Below are positions 13,385 to 27,019 of a stretch of DNA of 64,000 nucleotides, one piece after another; position 1 is the first letter of the stretch, and each line of letters starts with the position of its first letter. Source of the DNA: Anomaloglossus baeobatrachus (taxonomy: Eukaryota; Chordata; Amphibia; Anura; Aromobatidae); contig NC_134359.1 of assembly GCF_048569485.1 (NCBI RefSeq), forward strand, positions 34,111,779 to 34,175,778, read 5' to 3'. Below the pieces are notes generated by a model. It had not been told where the DNA came from, searched no databases, and saw only the letters and a program-made list of their open reading frames with translations. Made by a program: the position numbers and the translations under genes.

Positions 13385-14655
13385 GTTTAATCAGGTTTAC
13401 CCGGGCATTTTTGCCCATGATGGATATTTGATTAGAACTCAATAAATGGTCTTTTTACATTTGCATTCGGTCCTCAATACATTTTGTATACATTTGCACA
13501 GGGAGATGTGCGGCTAACAATGATGATCTTTTAGGCTTCATTAAAGGGGTTTTCTCAAGATCAATCTTCAGGAGTGCACTGCTCCCTCAGCTCCCGGATT
13601 CCTGCTTGCCAAGGGGCGGTGCGCTCCTGATGATTGACCGTTTAGTCCAACAGCTCAACAATGCCTCTGGTCCAAGCTGTGCACTCTCCGGTGCTTCTAC
13701 CAGAGACAAATTTGCCTTTGTAGCTTCGGAAGAGTGAAGGAACACTAAAGTTGTCCGGTACTACTATCTGGGCAGCTTCAGAGGCAGCACTGCAAGCTCC
13801 ATAGCAAAGTAACTCAGTGACGTCACCGCTCGACAGACTTTCCGGGTTCTGCGCTGCCCTCTGTGTGATACAGTGACAGCAGTGATGAGCAGTAAATTAC
13901 TGACGTCATCATGGTTCGTCACAGTCGCTGGATATCTCAGAGTGCAGCCTGACCAGGATTGACCTATGAAGCGTCATTCTCATAATGAGGCTCTATAGTT
14001 TGTGCTAAATTCGGGGGATGTCTTGGGAACACCATAGACTATGTCGGACCTGCGGGGATTATTTTTTTATCATAAATTGGCGATCAAGGGAATATCTTGT
14101 TTTTATTTCTTTACCTCTCTCTTTTTATGTCTTTCAGGCTCCCATTTGTGGACAACACGGGATTTGGTGGACTACTTTGAATCTGCTTGGCTTTTTTTTT
14201 TTTTTTTATAAATTGGTGAACTAGGGCAAGACTTGGGAGTGTTTTTTAAAATAAAATATTTTTGTGTGTGTTTTATTATCTTTCTACTCACTCTGTTAGT
14301 AATGGGAGTGTCTGATAGACGCCTCTCCATTACAAACACCAGAGCTTGATGCCAGCTGTTAATTCACAGCTGATATCAACACCAAAATGTATTACCCCAA
14401 TACCACCCCACAAGGGCAATCACAAAGAGTCGGGTAAAGCGCCAGAATTGGTTCAACTAATGTGACGTGCCACTTCTGGGGCAGCTGCAGGCTGCTATTT
14501 TTAGGCTGGGGTGGAGCCAAATCAGGCAACAATTGGTTAGAAGCATAATGTACTCAGGTATATAATTGGGTATAAGTAATGTATTCACCCAGTCATTTAA
14601 AAAATAGCAACATTGTCAGTAAAATATCAGGCAATTATAAAAACATAGCTATCGT
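13385..14655. other. Intergenic DNA with old interspersed repeat
   Basis: No gene seen. The part around 14270-14530 (AAAGAGTCGGGTAAAGCGCC, GGCAGCTGCAGGCTGC) resembles an old vertebrate interspersed repeat but I cannot name it. Confidence 0.35.
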
Positions 14656-14660
14656 CTTCC

Positions 14661-14754
14661 AGAAACAGCGCCACTTGTGCCCACTGGTTGGTCATGGTAT
14701 TGCAGCTCAGACCACAATATCATGGACATAAGGGGCGCTGTTTCTTGTAATCTC
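14661..14754. mobile_element. Foldback MITE of the GGTATTGCAG family
   Basis: The arms AGAAACAGCGCC and GGCGCTGTTTCT enclose TGGTATTGCAG. Related copies lie at 11759-11800, 17230-17283, 19951-19992 and 47185-47284. Confidence 0.65.
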
Positions 14755-15790
14755 CTGCCACCCCTATAATACATTTATAACTGTTTGTCTGTATAGTTCA
14801 GATAGGCTTTATTATTTTATTCCTTATAATGAGGCACATTATGAATGCTGCTATTGTCTGTTCACTGCAAAATATGTCCGGAATGTTTCTACCTGGCTGA
14901 TAGTCATCTTGTCACGGTGCCACACACTGATTTTTTTTTTCTTTGCGAGAAAACCAATATGGTTTAATTAAAAAGAAAAATAATCCTTACAATTTCAAGG
15001 TCAATATATTTATATTCGCTGCATTGTCAGGAGCCAAAAAATAAAAAAGGAGCCTCTTAATGGAGGGGAGAGATCCCATATATGAGATAAGGAAGCACAG
15101 TACAGGGCTATCGTAGGTCAGCTAAAATGTAACATAAAGGGGTCTTCTCATCCATAGAGGATAAGCTGGGGGTCCTGTCCCATTTCTTATATCTGGAGTC
15201 TTGAGGTATAAGAATTAATGGAACGTAATGGTTGCACACGCTCGTTGCCACTTCATTCATTCATTCATTCATTCATTGTCTGTTTTCGGCAATCTCCATT
15301 TGTCCTATAAATTGAATGTGAGCACGCATGCTCTACTGCTGTCAGTTAATATGAACATATGATATTTAGACATCCTCCATGCTCAGACACTCATCAATAC
15401 TTATCCTATAGGTGATGGATGATATAAGATTTGGTTCTGGGAAAACCCTTTAAGTTTCTTATTAATGCCTTTGTTTTGCAATAACATTAAGACAAAGGGA
15501 CTCCCAGGATTGACAGTTAAATACATGATCATCAGGATAGAGATTTTGATTTTTTTTTATTATGTCTTTAGTAGTCAGAGATATGATCCCGAGCTACAAA
15601 TACCCTGTATAGACACGGATTTAAAAACGTAACTTTCTCTGTACCTTTAGTAACCACTAGAGGGAGCTTATGAGCTTAGTGCATACTGTGTGTAACATTC
15701 ACTGTATGTAGGAAGCTACCTCTAGTGGTTGTTGTTGGTAGTAAGATTGGTGCATTTCAAATTCACATTTATGAAAATGATTTGAAGGGC
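14755..15790. other. Unassigned intergenic DNA
   Basis: It includes a short ATTC microsatellite near 15254-15280. Nothing else was recognised. Confidence 0.4.
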
Positions 15791-16586
15791 TGGGTAATTA
15801 AAAAAAAAGACAAAAAAACCTCTGACTTTCAGTATTTTCAACCCATGTAGAAGGGCGAATGCAGATGGTGTCAAACGTGTGAGGGGCCAATCAGGTGAGG
15901 AGGACAAAGAAAAGTGTGTCCTGCCTACAGTCAGGCATGGTGGTGGCAGTTTGATTGCTTGGTGCTTGATAAGTGTTGTCGGCTGTGGGGAGCTACAGAT
16001 CATTAAGGGAACCATGAATGCCAACATGTCCTGTGACATACTGAAGCAGAGCACAATCCCCCTCCCTTCATATTTCAGCATGTTATTGACCATCCCCAAA
16101 CACCTCCAAGTCCACCACTACCTCACTATAGAAACTCAGGGCAAAGGTGCTGGACTGTCTAAGCGGTTCCAGACCTAAACCCTATGGAGCATCCGTGGGG
16201 CCTCCTCAAATAGAAGGTGGAGGAGCGCAAGGTCTCTAACATCCACCAGCTCCGTGCTGTCCTCATGGAGGATGGATGAGGATCCAGCAGCTCCTGTGAA
16301 GCTCTAGTGACATCCATGCCCAAGAGAGTTAAGGCAGTGCTGGAAAATAATGGCAGCCACACAAAATATTGACACGTTGGACACAATTTGGCCATTTCCA
16401 CTTGGGGGGTGTACTCACTTTTGTTGCCAGGGGTTTAGACATTAATGGATGTGTTATGAGTTATTCAGAAGACACCAAATTTACACTGTACACTGACTAC
16501 TGTACATTGTATGAAAGGGTCAGATCTTCAGCGTTGTCCCATGAAAATAATTTAGGGGTGTACTCACTTTTGTGATATACTGTACA
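15790..16586 (+). pseudogene. Decayed Tc1-like transposase, 3' part
   Basis: Translated pieces resemble the Tc1 DDE transposase: PTVRHGGGSLIAW (second catalytic Asp region follows in intact copies), then LNPMEHPWG and VEERKVSNIHQL. The pieces fall in different frames with stops, and the N-terminal DNA-binding half is missing. The right end, GGGTGTACTCACTTTTGTGA, is the usual Tc1 inverted-repeat end of this group, and it also occurs in similar form near 16409. Confidence 0.8.
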
Positions 16587-17308
16587 TGGATTAAAGTAAA
16601 AAAAAAATGTCCACCCCCTTTGAGCCTATTCCTTGGCTTCATCCTATATGCTCCTTCCATGGCCCATGTGCACAGAATATCTCCCTTACTATGCCATTGC
16701 TGCGTGTCTCTGAAACCAATGTGATGCCAAATTGTAATCCAGATTAAACTGATGACATCACTCTCAGACCTGATCGGGGAAGTGCCTCCAGGTTTGAGAC
16801 ACTGAAGTGTATTGTCAGTGGAGTATGTATGCGCTTGACACGTGGACTCGTGGTATTGACATTTTGCCACTCGGTGAGGGAGCGCGCCTCTGGTAAATAG
16901 TGCTTTTGTTATTTGTGCTTTGGCATAATGAGGCCGTCAGTCAAAGCTCAGGAGAGGAATGCAGAACATGTCATTCTGGATCCAGTTCACTTTGGAAATA
17001 GCCTCCATTAATATTCCCATATAGTTCACTATTATTATATTTGCCATCATTATAATGGCTTCTACAGTGCCATCTAGTGGACAATCATAGCATAACATGA
17101 CATATTTTTATTTTTTTTCCCGGGAATTCTAAATTATTGGCCTATCCTTACTACACATTATCATATGAGATCTGTGGCGCTCTTCCCGATTAGCAGATTG
17201 AAGGACCTGAGTCCCCTTAATTGCCTACTATTAACAATTCTATACTTTTGCTAGTGGCTGTGCCTGGTATTGCAGTTCAGTCCTATTCACTTGCATGGGA
17301 CAGACATA
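16587..17308. other. Unassigned intergenic DNA
   Basis: No gene seen. A fragment of the GGTATTGCAG MITE lies at about 17230-17283. Confidence 0.4.
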
Positions 17309-17316
17309 AACTAGAG

Positions 17317-18000
17317 CAGGGGCCGGGAACCTTTTTGGCTGAGAGAGCCATGAACGCCAGAATGTAATTCCGTGAGAGCCATACTCACCAGGGGGGAGCG
17401 GCGGTGGTGGAGCGGCTTACAAGGTCCTAGGAGGCAGGGTAGGCGATGCTGCGGGCACGGAGGAGTTGGTTTCGTAGCTCAAGAGGGTCAGTGTGCGGAG
17501 GGTTGGAGACACTGCTGTGGGCTCGGGGGGTATTAAGGCAGTGGGCACCATTGATCTGCAGTTAGTCTGGGATGAGGGGGTGTTGTGGCTCAGTGTGTGG
17601 CAGCAGAGGGTCAGCAATACTGCTGGCTTGTGGGTGTCATGGCGGCGGGTGCTATTGATCTGCAGGCAGGCTGCTTTGAACTTCAAAAAAATGGCCGTGG
17701 AGTCCTATCTGCACACACGCCACCTACGTGGCCATTTTCTTGAAGTCGATCTCGTCAACTGCGGGAGATTCAAAGCCCCATCAGCCCACAGTATCGCCAA
17801 CCCTGCGCCACCAATGCCGATCCAGTAAGTCATATGCGGTTTGTAAGACGCACCCCCATTTTTCACCCGTTTTGGGGAAAAAATGTGCATCTTACAAACC
17901 AGAAAATATGGTATTTTCTTATTAAAAATTTGTCTGCAAGCCAGATACAGCCATCAAAAGAGCAACATCTGGTTCGCGAGCCATAGGTTCCCGACCCCTG
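17317..18000. mobile_element. Non-autonomous hAT element with 8-bp target duplication
   Basis: The ends CAGGGGCCGGGAACC and GGTTCCCGACCCCTG are inverted repeats of hAT type. AACTAGAG flanks both sides (17309-17316 and 18001-18008). The interior has no transposase. A GTAAGACGCACCCCCATTTT / ATCTTACAAACC foldback near 17840-17900 looks like a nested older MITE. Confidence 0.88.
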
Positions 18001-18036
18001 AACTAGAGTCTTCATATTGATGGAATATCCTAAAAA

Positions 18037-18690
18037 TGTCACGGCCGTCTCTCTGTAGTAGAGATTAGTGACAGGTTGTGGGTCAGAGTCTCACTTTACC
18101 TTGTGCGACACTGCTTCCCTTTCTTTTGGGGAAGAAAGGGTTAACGTCAGTTTGCTTTCCAGCAGCTCCTGACTCCTGGTCATGTGTTTTCGGTTTGGAC
18201 CATTCCTAGGCCCTGTATATACCCTCTGCTACCAGCAGAGGGCGCCGGTTATTCTCATTCAGTTGGAATCTTGGCCAGGAGGAGTAAGAGACTGGAGAAA
18301 CCCTCTCTGCTACTTGCTGTATTGGCTGCAGCATTGGTGCTGACTGCAGCAGTCGGTGGTATGGAAGGTTACAAGTTGTCTGTTTACTTCCACCCTTTTT
18401 TGTTGGTTTCTCCTGTGCACGCTTATTCGCTCCTTTGTGTGTGGTTGCTGTGTGTATGGATTTTTGGGTTTTCCCCTGTTTGTGTGTGTTGTGGGGTTTA
18501 TGTTTATGGTCCCAGATCACCCCTCAGATAGAGTTGGGGTAGTATATCAGTGCTTAGACAGGAGTTAGGGTCATGCTGGCGACTCAGACCTCACTACCAT
18601 GAAGTGTACCTCTGAGCTGAGGGACAGAGCAGGGTCCGCAGTCTGAGAGTCAGCTTAAGTGCACCAACCTGTCATCCAGTCCCCGTGACA
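18037..18690 (+). mobile_element. Solo LTR, family 1 (second copy)
   Basis: The element starts TGTCACGG and ends CCGTGACA, with about the same length and order of motifs as 1657-2353 (CAGCTCCTGACTCCTGG, CTGTATATACC). No matching target duplication is visible, so one flank may have been altered. Confidence 0.6.
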
Positions 18691-20555
18691 AAGGATAGGT
18701 CTTGGAGAACCCAATTACTAAGTCTACAAACTGCTTTTAAAGAAAGCATCAGCTAAAGAGGGAAAAGCTAAAGGGGTGGCTATACCTACACAAAGTAAAA
18801 TACTCCAAAGTTGCAACTATTGACAGCAATCTTTTGTTAGAAGGGTTCTCTAAAAATAAGATGAGCACAGGATGATCAACTATAGCGATCCTCAGAGATC
18901 AGGTTTAATTGGCAGGAGAACAAATACATTGCAGCGCCACCCACAGGGATAATAAAACATTACGCAGAGTCCATATGAAATCAATTGACTTCTTCATCAG
19001 CTCATAGAGTTAAACCAGGACAACCCATTTGAGCTGTGGTCAGGGGTCTGACTGTTCTGCAATAATAGACTTACTGGTAATTCCCAAAATAGCTGAACTA
19101 ATATTAAGAGGTGGCAAACTGTGCAAATGCCTAGGGTGCATATTTACAAGGGGCTCCAGGGAACAGGAACTTCATGACCAAACTAAACCCAAACCGGATT
19201 ATTTATAAATGGCCTGGGAGGTGGATCATGATTATATGAGAAAGGGATTGCAGTATTGTCAGGATTATATGATAGTATTTTCTCAACTTTAAAGGGGAAG
19301 CTTATAATTTATAGTGCATATTTTTCACTATATGGTTGTCATGATGATTCGAGAGAGAGCAGGGGACAGGGGCTTCTACAGTGGTCCTCCAATTAGGGGG
19401 ACGCTAGCTATACCTGTTCTCAGTGTTACCTCTGAAGGTGACGATGTCCAATCGCTTGTTCATTTCTGCTGATCAGAGCAGCATCGCTCTGATCAGCAGA
19501 AATGCTCAATTCAGTGAGTGCTGGTGCTCTGTCGGCTCTCACAGGAAATATGTCTTGCTAGTGTCTTAGGTCATCAGCTGACCGTGTGGCAACACATTGG
19601 CGCCCCGTGATTGCATCACAAGGCTGCTGATGGCGGCGGGGAAAGGCACAATCCTTGCTGTGGCCATTTAAATCGCACTGTCAGGTCCATCTGTGCTTGT
19701 TAGCCGCACATGTCAGCTGATCGTATCAGCAGACATGTGCAGGGATTACTGCGGGGTCATGGCTAGAGTTTGCGGTTATCGGGAGGGACACAACCTAGGG
19801 CGTATATATACGTCCAAGCTTGTGAAGGGGTTAAAGTGATTTTACTTTCTTATCTGAACTTTTAATATTCCCAGTCAGGGATTCTACACTGCATCGAAAT
19901 ACGGTATATTAAAGCAGTAAAAAAACAAGTTGTTTTTTTTTTTGCCTGGATAGCGCCACTTTTGTTCATAGGTTGTGACTGGTATTGCAGTCACTTCGCT
20001 TACATTGGAAGGAGCTTGGATACTACAAATAAATTTTATTTTCTAATCTCATAAATCCCTATAATATAATTGTAAAAAATCCCACAAAAGATAATGAACC
20101 TAACCTGTGTCCTGCATAAATCCTCCCGTGTCCATCCCCCGATCCATTGTCAGGAGAAGCTGATTGACCATTCGCCAGCGTGCGGCCTTTGTGCCGGTCC
20201 CAGTCCAGATGGAGCTGATACTGCTGCTGCTCCCAGGAATTGTCATTGTTCCAATGCTTATAAATGGCTCAAATTACCCCATCTGCTGGCTCCGCGCGCC
20301 AGAGACCCGCTCTATGGGTTACATTTAGTATGTATTTGTCAATGAATTAAAATATAATGGACAGACATTTCCAAACATCTGATGTGACGCCATGTACACA
20401 GATTGCCATCAATATTTACCCCACACATAACTAGGTAATCCAGTCCAAGATGTGCTGCAAGTGCACCCTGCCGAAAATCTGACCCACATTAGGGGCATTG
20501 CCCTGCAACAGTGTCACCTGTGGACAAAGGTCTGTGAGACGATATTGTCAAAACA
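18691..20555. other. Intergenic DNA with old repeats
   Basis: No gene recognised. A strong hairpin at about 19465-19502 (CTGCTGATCAGAGC with its inverse) sits in a repeat running to about 19830. A GGTATTGCAG MITE fragment lies at 19951-19992. Confidence 0.4.
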
Positions 20556-20729
20556 TCTATCTATCTATCCTTCCTTCTATCTATCTATCCCTCTATCTAT
20601 CCCTCTATCTTCTATCTATCTATCTATCCTTCCTTCTATCTATCTATCTATCTATCTATCCCTCCTATCTATCTATCTATCCCTCCTATCTATCCCTCTA
20701 TCTATCTATCTATCCCTCCTATCTATCCC

Positions 20730-20763
<34 letters not shown>

Positions 20764-21694
20764 CCTCTATCTTCTATCTATCTATCTATCCTTCCTTCTA
20801 TCTATCTATCTATCTATCTATCTATCCTTCCTTCTATCTATCTATCTATCCTTCCTTCTATCTATCTATCTATCCTTCCTTCTATCTATCTATCCCTCTA
20901 TCTATCCCTCTATCTATCTATCTATCCTTCCTTCTATCTATCTATCCATCTATCTATCTATCCTTCCTTCTATCTATCTATCCCTCTATCTATCCTTCCT
21001 TCTGTCTATCCCTCTATCTATCCCTCTATCTTCTATCTATCTATCCTTCCTTCTATCTATCTATCTATCCATCTATCTATCTATCCTTTCTATCTATCCT
21101 TTCTATCTATCCTTTCTATCTATCCTTTCTATCTATCCTTTCTATCTATCCTTCTATCCATCTACCATCTATCTATTTATGTCTGTCTATCCATCCATCC
21201 ATCCATCTATTCATCCATCCCTTTCTCCATCCACCCATTTATCCATCTATTCAGCCATCCCTCTCTCCATCCATCCATCCCTGTATCCATCCATCTATTT
21301 ATCCAGCCCTCTCTCCATCCATCTATTCATCCATCCACCCATCCATCCATCCACCAATCTGTCCATACATCCACCCATCCATTTATCCTTCTATCCATCC
21401 ATGTATTCATCCATCCATCCATTCATCCCTCTATCCATCCATCCTCCCATCCCTCTATTCAACCAATCCCTCTCTCCATCCACCCATCCATCTATTCATC
21501 CACCCACCCATCCATTCATCCCTCTCTCCATCCCTCCATTCATCCATCCCTCTATATCCATCCATCCATCCATTCATTCATCCATCCCTCTATATCCATC
21601 CATCCATCCATCCATCCATCCCTCTTTATCCATCCATCCATTCATCCATCCATCCCTCTATCTATCTATCCATCCATCCATCCATCCACCTCCC
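20556..21694. repeat. TCTA/CCTT to TCCA tetranucleotide array, 1.1 kb
   Basis: A pyrimidine-rich array of TCTA with CCCTCTA and CCTTCCT interruptions passes into TCCA/TTCA units after about 21190. The stop-free frames through it (Leu-Ser-Ile-Tyr, then Pro-Ser-Ile-His) are by-products of the repeat, not proteins. Confidence 0.97.
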
Positions 21695-21699
21695 TAGAT

Positions 21700-22260
21700 C
21701 AAAGACTTAGAAACACGAAAATCTCAATTTATTTCAAGTTGTCAAAAATGTTATGTTATTATGCAAATCTGGAAACAAACGCAAAATTCTCAACATTGTT
21801 TACCCATTGGTTTTCTATATCAAATCACTCCAATCATTGTTATTATTGTTTGTTATTTTTTAGTGTGAAATAGTAAATAGGAGGGGGAGGAGGGGGATGC
21901 AGCTGCAGATTCTCACTGAGAGCTTCTGCAAAACAGTATAGTGTTACTAATTAGGGGGATTACAAGATAAGCATCTAATTAGTAGAGATGAGTTGATCCA
22001 TTGATGCTCAGTTTAGCCAGGTTCGGCTGGACTTTAAATAAAAGATTGGTGCAGGACCCTAACTTGACCCCAGACCCCCTATAAGTCAAAGAAAACTAAA
22101 AGTTGTGTGTTGTAAACTGGCAGTTAAATGGTCGTAGTAAGGGCTAGGGGGGCTGCAGAAGAAAGCAAAATGGAGGTAATTGCCCTGCAAACAAATGTGG
22201 ATAGGGAATAAATTAAAAAAAAAAATGATGTGGGCTGGAACCTTAACGGACTGCAGACCT
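21700..22260. other. Unassigned intergenic DNA
   Basis: Nothing recognised. Confidence 0.35.
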
Positions 22261-22266
22261 AATCCT

Positions 22267-23072
22267 GACACACAACTAGAAGTAGCCGTGGGACGATGAC
22301 CTAGTCGTCTCGACACGGCCGGAGAACTAAATATTCTTACACATAGAAAAATAAGAAAAGCTAATCTGCCTCGGATTAATCCCCAAAGATATAGATAGCC
22401 CTTCACATGTAAAGACTAAGGTGATATAGCAAAACACAATACAAAGCTAGAAAAACAGGTTCAGCAAAGGTGAGGCCCAAACTATCTTTATAGGAAAGGA
22501 TAGGAAGGAGTAACTGTCTACAGCCGTAAAAACCCTAATAAATACCAGCATGTCTGATATGGAAAAACCCTGAGACCACACGGCCTCTCCCCCACTATAT
22601 CAGCACTCTGATGTCACTGGGATCCAAAAACACTAAAATTGCTGAGGGAATTGATACCATGCATAACAAAACACAATAAATTGCAGAATCATGGAGCTGA
22701 GTATACAGACACTCCCAGCAGGGAATGATCCAATTCCACCAAGAACTCCACACAGACAAAATAGGAATCAAGCAATAGAATCAAAAAAGAAAAAAACAAC
22801 AAGAAAGTGGAAACAAGAAGCAGAGGTACAAGACTAACTTATCTGAGAGGAGTTCTGGTAGAGAGCAGGGCTGGTTTCAGAATGTCCTTAACACACAGGA
22901 GATCCATTGAGCACCGAAAAGTAACAGGAGAAAACTACTCAGCTATATAGCCCAATCTGAGAGACCTGATTGCCAGTCCTCCACAGGTGTGTGGCTCTCA
23001 TTCCACAAGTCAACTGCACCGCCAGCACTGACCACAAGAGGGAGCCCCAAACTGGAAAATGTATTCACAACA
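22267..23072 (-). mobile_element. Possible solo LTR
   Basis: On the minus strand it would start TGTTGTGAATAC and end near TGTGTGTCA. The segment with GAGGGAGCC and a CTATATAG box is LTR-like. Boundaries and target duplication are not established. Confidence 0.35.
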
Positions 23073-23960
23073 CAGAAGACTGAGGGCTAGTATTATCAGT
23101 GTGGGAAGGTCCATGGATATTTGGCCCCTCCGAGCCTACAAATAGCAGCCCGCAGCCACTCCAGAAGTGGAGCATCTATTAGATGCACCAATTTTGGCAC
23201 TTTGCCTGACTCTTCTCGATTTCCCCAGTGTGGTTGCTATCGGGGTAATACTTGTAACTAGTATCATTATCGTGCCTGCTGCATCCAGTCTCAGATGTAC
23301 AGGTTGAGTGATGAAGGGAGCCATCAGCTCTCTCCTCCACTATTGTTTTCAACAGTAACAGAATGCTTAGGATACAGATACTATCAAATTACAGGTGCTG
23401 GGTAGGGGCTCTATGCTATTTGGCACTGGGTTCCCCCCCCCCCTGACTTTGGGCTCCCATATTAGCTGCAAGGTCTTCTGGTATCAATGCCCCTGAAGAA
23501 GAGGTGAGGGCCCACCAGAGGATTCTCCGGCCCTTCAGTGGGCCAGTCCAACCAGCTCACCCTGTCCATGGATATATACAGGATCTTGATGTTTTTGAGA
23601 TTTACGATATCTGAATTCTGTTCCTTTTTGTGTTTTGCTTTATTTATTTATTTTCTTGTGAATAAACATTTCTGCTGTAAATCCCGCGTCTGTGATCTTC
23701 CCGGCATGTTACTATGAAGCAGAGGGAGCGGCGCTGTCTCTCGCAGCGGGTTCTGTGCGGATCTGTCAGCATTACTATTTCAGGATGTGGAGACAGGTGT
23801 CTTACTTCATTATTTATGCTCCTGACATGTTTGAAGTCGCTATTTCAGCTGATGAGTCAGAAAAATATTATACAACTAAAATCTGCATGTTATATCTCAG
23901 TGTGTGAGTCACCAGGAGCGCGTACGGGTATACAAATCAGTCACTAGTGTTGTGATGCGA
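23073..23960. other. Unassigned intergenic DNA
   Basis: No gene or clear repeat recognised. Confidence 0.35.
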
Positions 23961-23963
23961 TCA

Positions 23964-24545
23964 TTTAAAGGGGTCATCCAGCACTCCTCACTTCCCCTTT
24001 AAGAAGGTATTTGGGGCTTTGTTACTTTTTAGGGTGGCAATAATTTGCATTGTTACTTTAAGGAAATGCTCAGTGGTGATTACTACTTGAAGGTGGCACT
24101 TGTGGCATTAATTTAAAGGGATCATCTAGTACTCCTCACTTCCCCTTTAAGATGGTATTCGGGGTTTTTTTTTGGCAATTATTTGCATTGTTACTTTAAG
24201 GAAATGCTCAGTGGTGATTACTACTTGAGGGTGGAACTTGTGGCATTAATTTAAAGGGGTCATCCAGCACTCCTAATTTATTCTTTAAGAATGTATTTGG
24301 GGAATTGTTACTTTTTAAGGTGGCACTAATTTTCATTGTTACTTAAGGAAATGCTCAGTGGTGATTACTACTTGAAGGTGGCACTTGTGGCATTAATTTA
24401 AAGGGGTTATCCAGCATTCCTCAATTCCCCTTTAAGAAGGTATTTGGGGCTTTGTTACTTTGTAAAGTGGCAATAATTTGCATTGTTACTTTAAAGAAAT
24501 GCTCAGTGGTGATTACTACTTGAAGGTGGCACTTGTGGGATTATA
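23964..24545. repeat. Tandem repeat, about 145-bp unit, 4 copies
   Basis: TTTAAAGGGGTCATCCAGCA, ATTTGCATTGTTAC and GGTGATTACTACTTGA recur at 139-148 bp spacing. Confidence 0.88.
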
Positions 24546-25129
24546 ACACTTAAAGTAGCACACAGGACATTATTACTGTCCAGGGACAAAAACGGGGGCC
24601 TTATTCATTTCCAGACGGCATAGAAGGGACAATATTTTTCACAGGAAACTATTTTTTTTGGGCGCACACAGTCTGGGCAGCAGGTTTTTTTGGGAGGGGG
24701 AGGGTAATCATAGTAATGACACAATTTTTAAAGTAATGGGGTCACTTTTTGTACTGCCGGCAGGATGGAAAGTTTGGGCAGGTTGGGAATAGATGGAGAC
24801 GGTGCTGAAAATGTGAGACATTAAATGTCTTCCTTATGAACTCTGCAGATGAGTCGTGGCTAGAAGAAGTCATCATGGAGGTCTGGGCCAGGTGGAAAAA
24901 AACAGGAAAAGTGAAGGAACCTGCCATGGAGTTTTCCATAAACTTCACCAACTGTCATGGTGGCATTGGCTGTTCAAATTTCAGATTCTGACTCTCCGCC
25001 CGATGGTTTCTCCGTTGTCTGGGATCAACACCGGCAGACTCGGGCGTTGACCTGCTGTGTGCTGATTCCCAGGCAGGCAAGCAAGAATTAATCTCTGCTC
25101 GTCTTCTTGCTCCTTTGATCACATGCTGT

Positions 25130-25690
25130 GGGGAGGCCTATCACATCTGCTCCCCTCCTATTTATGCTGGTTGATACTTTCCACCCATGCCAGCTATAGT
25201 TTATTCCATGTTAATCTGTGAGGTGTGTTGTTCCAGACTATCTCTGATGAAAGTTGTGCCTATCGCTTGGAGCTGTTGTGGAGTTCACCCCTGTTGTTTT
25301 GTAGTTTCCTTCCTGCTCTTGTTTTCCTTTTGAATCCCGTGTATGCGTGCTGTGTGACAGAGTTGTTTTTTTCCGTGTCTGTTTTTATCTGTGGGAAGAC
25401 CTACCACATCTGCTCCTTTCCTACTGTATTTATGCTGGTTGAATCCTTCCACCTATGCCAGCTATAGTTTATTCTATGTTGGTCTGTGAGGTGTGGTGTC
25501 CCAGACTTACTGGTGAAGCTGTGCTCATTGCTTGGTGCAGTTGAGGAATTTAGCCCTGTTGTTTTGTAGCTTCCTTCTTGCTCTTCATTTCCTCCTGAAT
25601 CTCTTATTGTCTTTACCTTTGTGTGTGTGTGCTGAGTGACAGAGTTTTGGTTTTCCATTGTCTGTCTTTATCTGTGGGTTTCATCACACA
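25130..25690. repeat. Tandem duplication, about 270-bp unit
   Basis: GCCAGCTATAGTTTATTC, TCTGTGAGGTGTG and CCCTGTTGTTTTGTAG occur twice in the same order, about 270 bp apart. Possibly part of an old retroelement end. Confidence 0.65.
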
Positions 25691-26376
25691 ACTTCTCCAG
25701 AGGGGCTACACTGTTATCAAATGGGATTTACTAAAGCAACCAGAGCCATGTAATACAGAAGGGTCTGGTAAAGCTCTGTTCACATCTGCCTTGTAGGCTC
25801 CGATGATGCAAACTCTGTTAACAATGCAAAAACTGAAGTACATCATGTCAGGCGCTATCGGTCTCTGTGAATTCAGTTTTACTACCGTGTGCCCCGACAG
25901 AAAGGTTAGCTTCCCTATCCCACGTGAGCAGAAGTCGAACAGCGTGCATGTCTATAGCAAGGAACAGTTTTACAAATATCACGGCCTGTGCTGCCCTCTA
26001 GTGGTCAAAAAGTAACAGTATGTAGATACATTTCTGCTTTGACATCATCAAATATGTTTGTAAATTATACCTCTTAAATTGCAATGAGATTACATTATAT
26101 AACTGTTTGTGGCCGTTGTCTTCTAGCACGCTTTATTGGAGGCGCCCTGCTGTTTTTCGAGAGGCACATTACTTACCCGGGACCATTTATTAAAGGCATC
26201 TCTGTTGGCATAGTTTATGTTGAGGCACACCGCTGACACTGTTATTATGATCACTAAGGGCATCATTAATTCCTTAATTTGGGCCCTATGGATCTAACTA
26301 TTGGGTCATGTCCTGTATTTTTCAGTTGGTTTTACATTTCACACAATAAAACTTGCTCCATCTCATATGTTCTTAA

Positions 26377-26791
26377 AGGGAATCTGTCTGCAGGTTTTTG
26401 CTATGTAATGGTGTAGGTGCAGAGAGCCTGATTCCAGCAATGTATCACTAGATTTACTGGGTGTACCAGTTGCGATGTAATCACAGTTTTCTCTGCTGCA
26501 GGTCTAGCAGAACTAAGAATGCTGAGCCCTATATAACCCCGCCCACACCACTGATTATAAGGTTTACACAGAAAGCAGCCATTGATATAAAGCTGTTAAT
26601 CAGTGGTGGGGGCGGGATTGGAGTAGGACACACGGGACACCGAATCCTGTAGTGATAATCTCCTGCTTATAAAACACTTATTTTATAGAACATACAGCCC
26701 AATAAGTTACACATTGCTGGAATCAGGCTCTCTGTCCCTACATTAATCTGCTCCCAGATTATATAGCAAAAACTTGTTGACAAATTCCGTC
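26377..26791. mobile_element. Non-autonomous piggyBac-like element
   Basis: The inverted ends AGGGAATCTGTCTGCAGG and ACAAATTCCGTC (both followed inside by the TTTTTGCTA/TAGCAAAAA block) are flanked by TTAA at 26373-26376 and 26792-26795. There is no coding capacity. A related foldback lies at 50990-51350. Confidence 0.65.
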
Positions 26792-27019
26792 TTAAGTGGA
26801 AATTTTTCTTTGTAAAATTAGATATACCATCAATTTATTACCGGTAGCAATCCAATATCTAACCTGCCATCTGATCTTGAGAATGAAGTGTTCAGGATAT
26901 GGCAGTATTATTTATGCCAATATATGTCCAAGGAAAAACGGCAGCAGCTGCAGATGCAATAATGAAAACAAACCTCTATTCCAAATTAAAAACATGAATA
27001 AAACAAAGAAGGCATAAGA

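Noticed and set aside
20452-21873. 470-codon Leu/Ser/Pro/Ile-rich frame
   Set aside because: It is a TCTA/TCCA microsatellite translated in frame.
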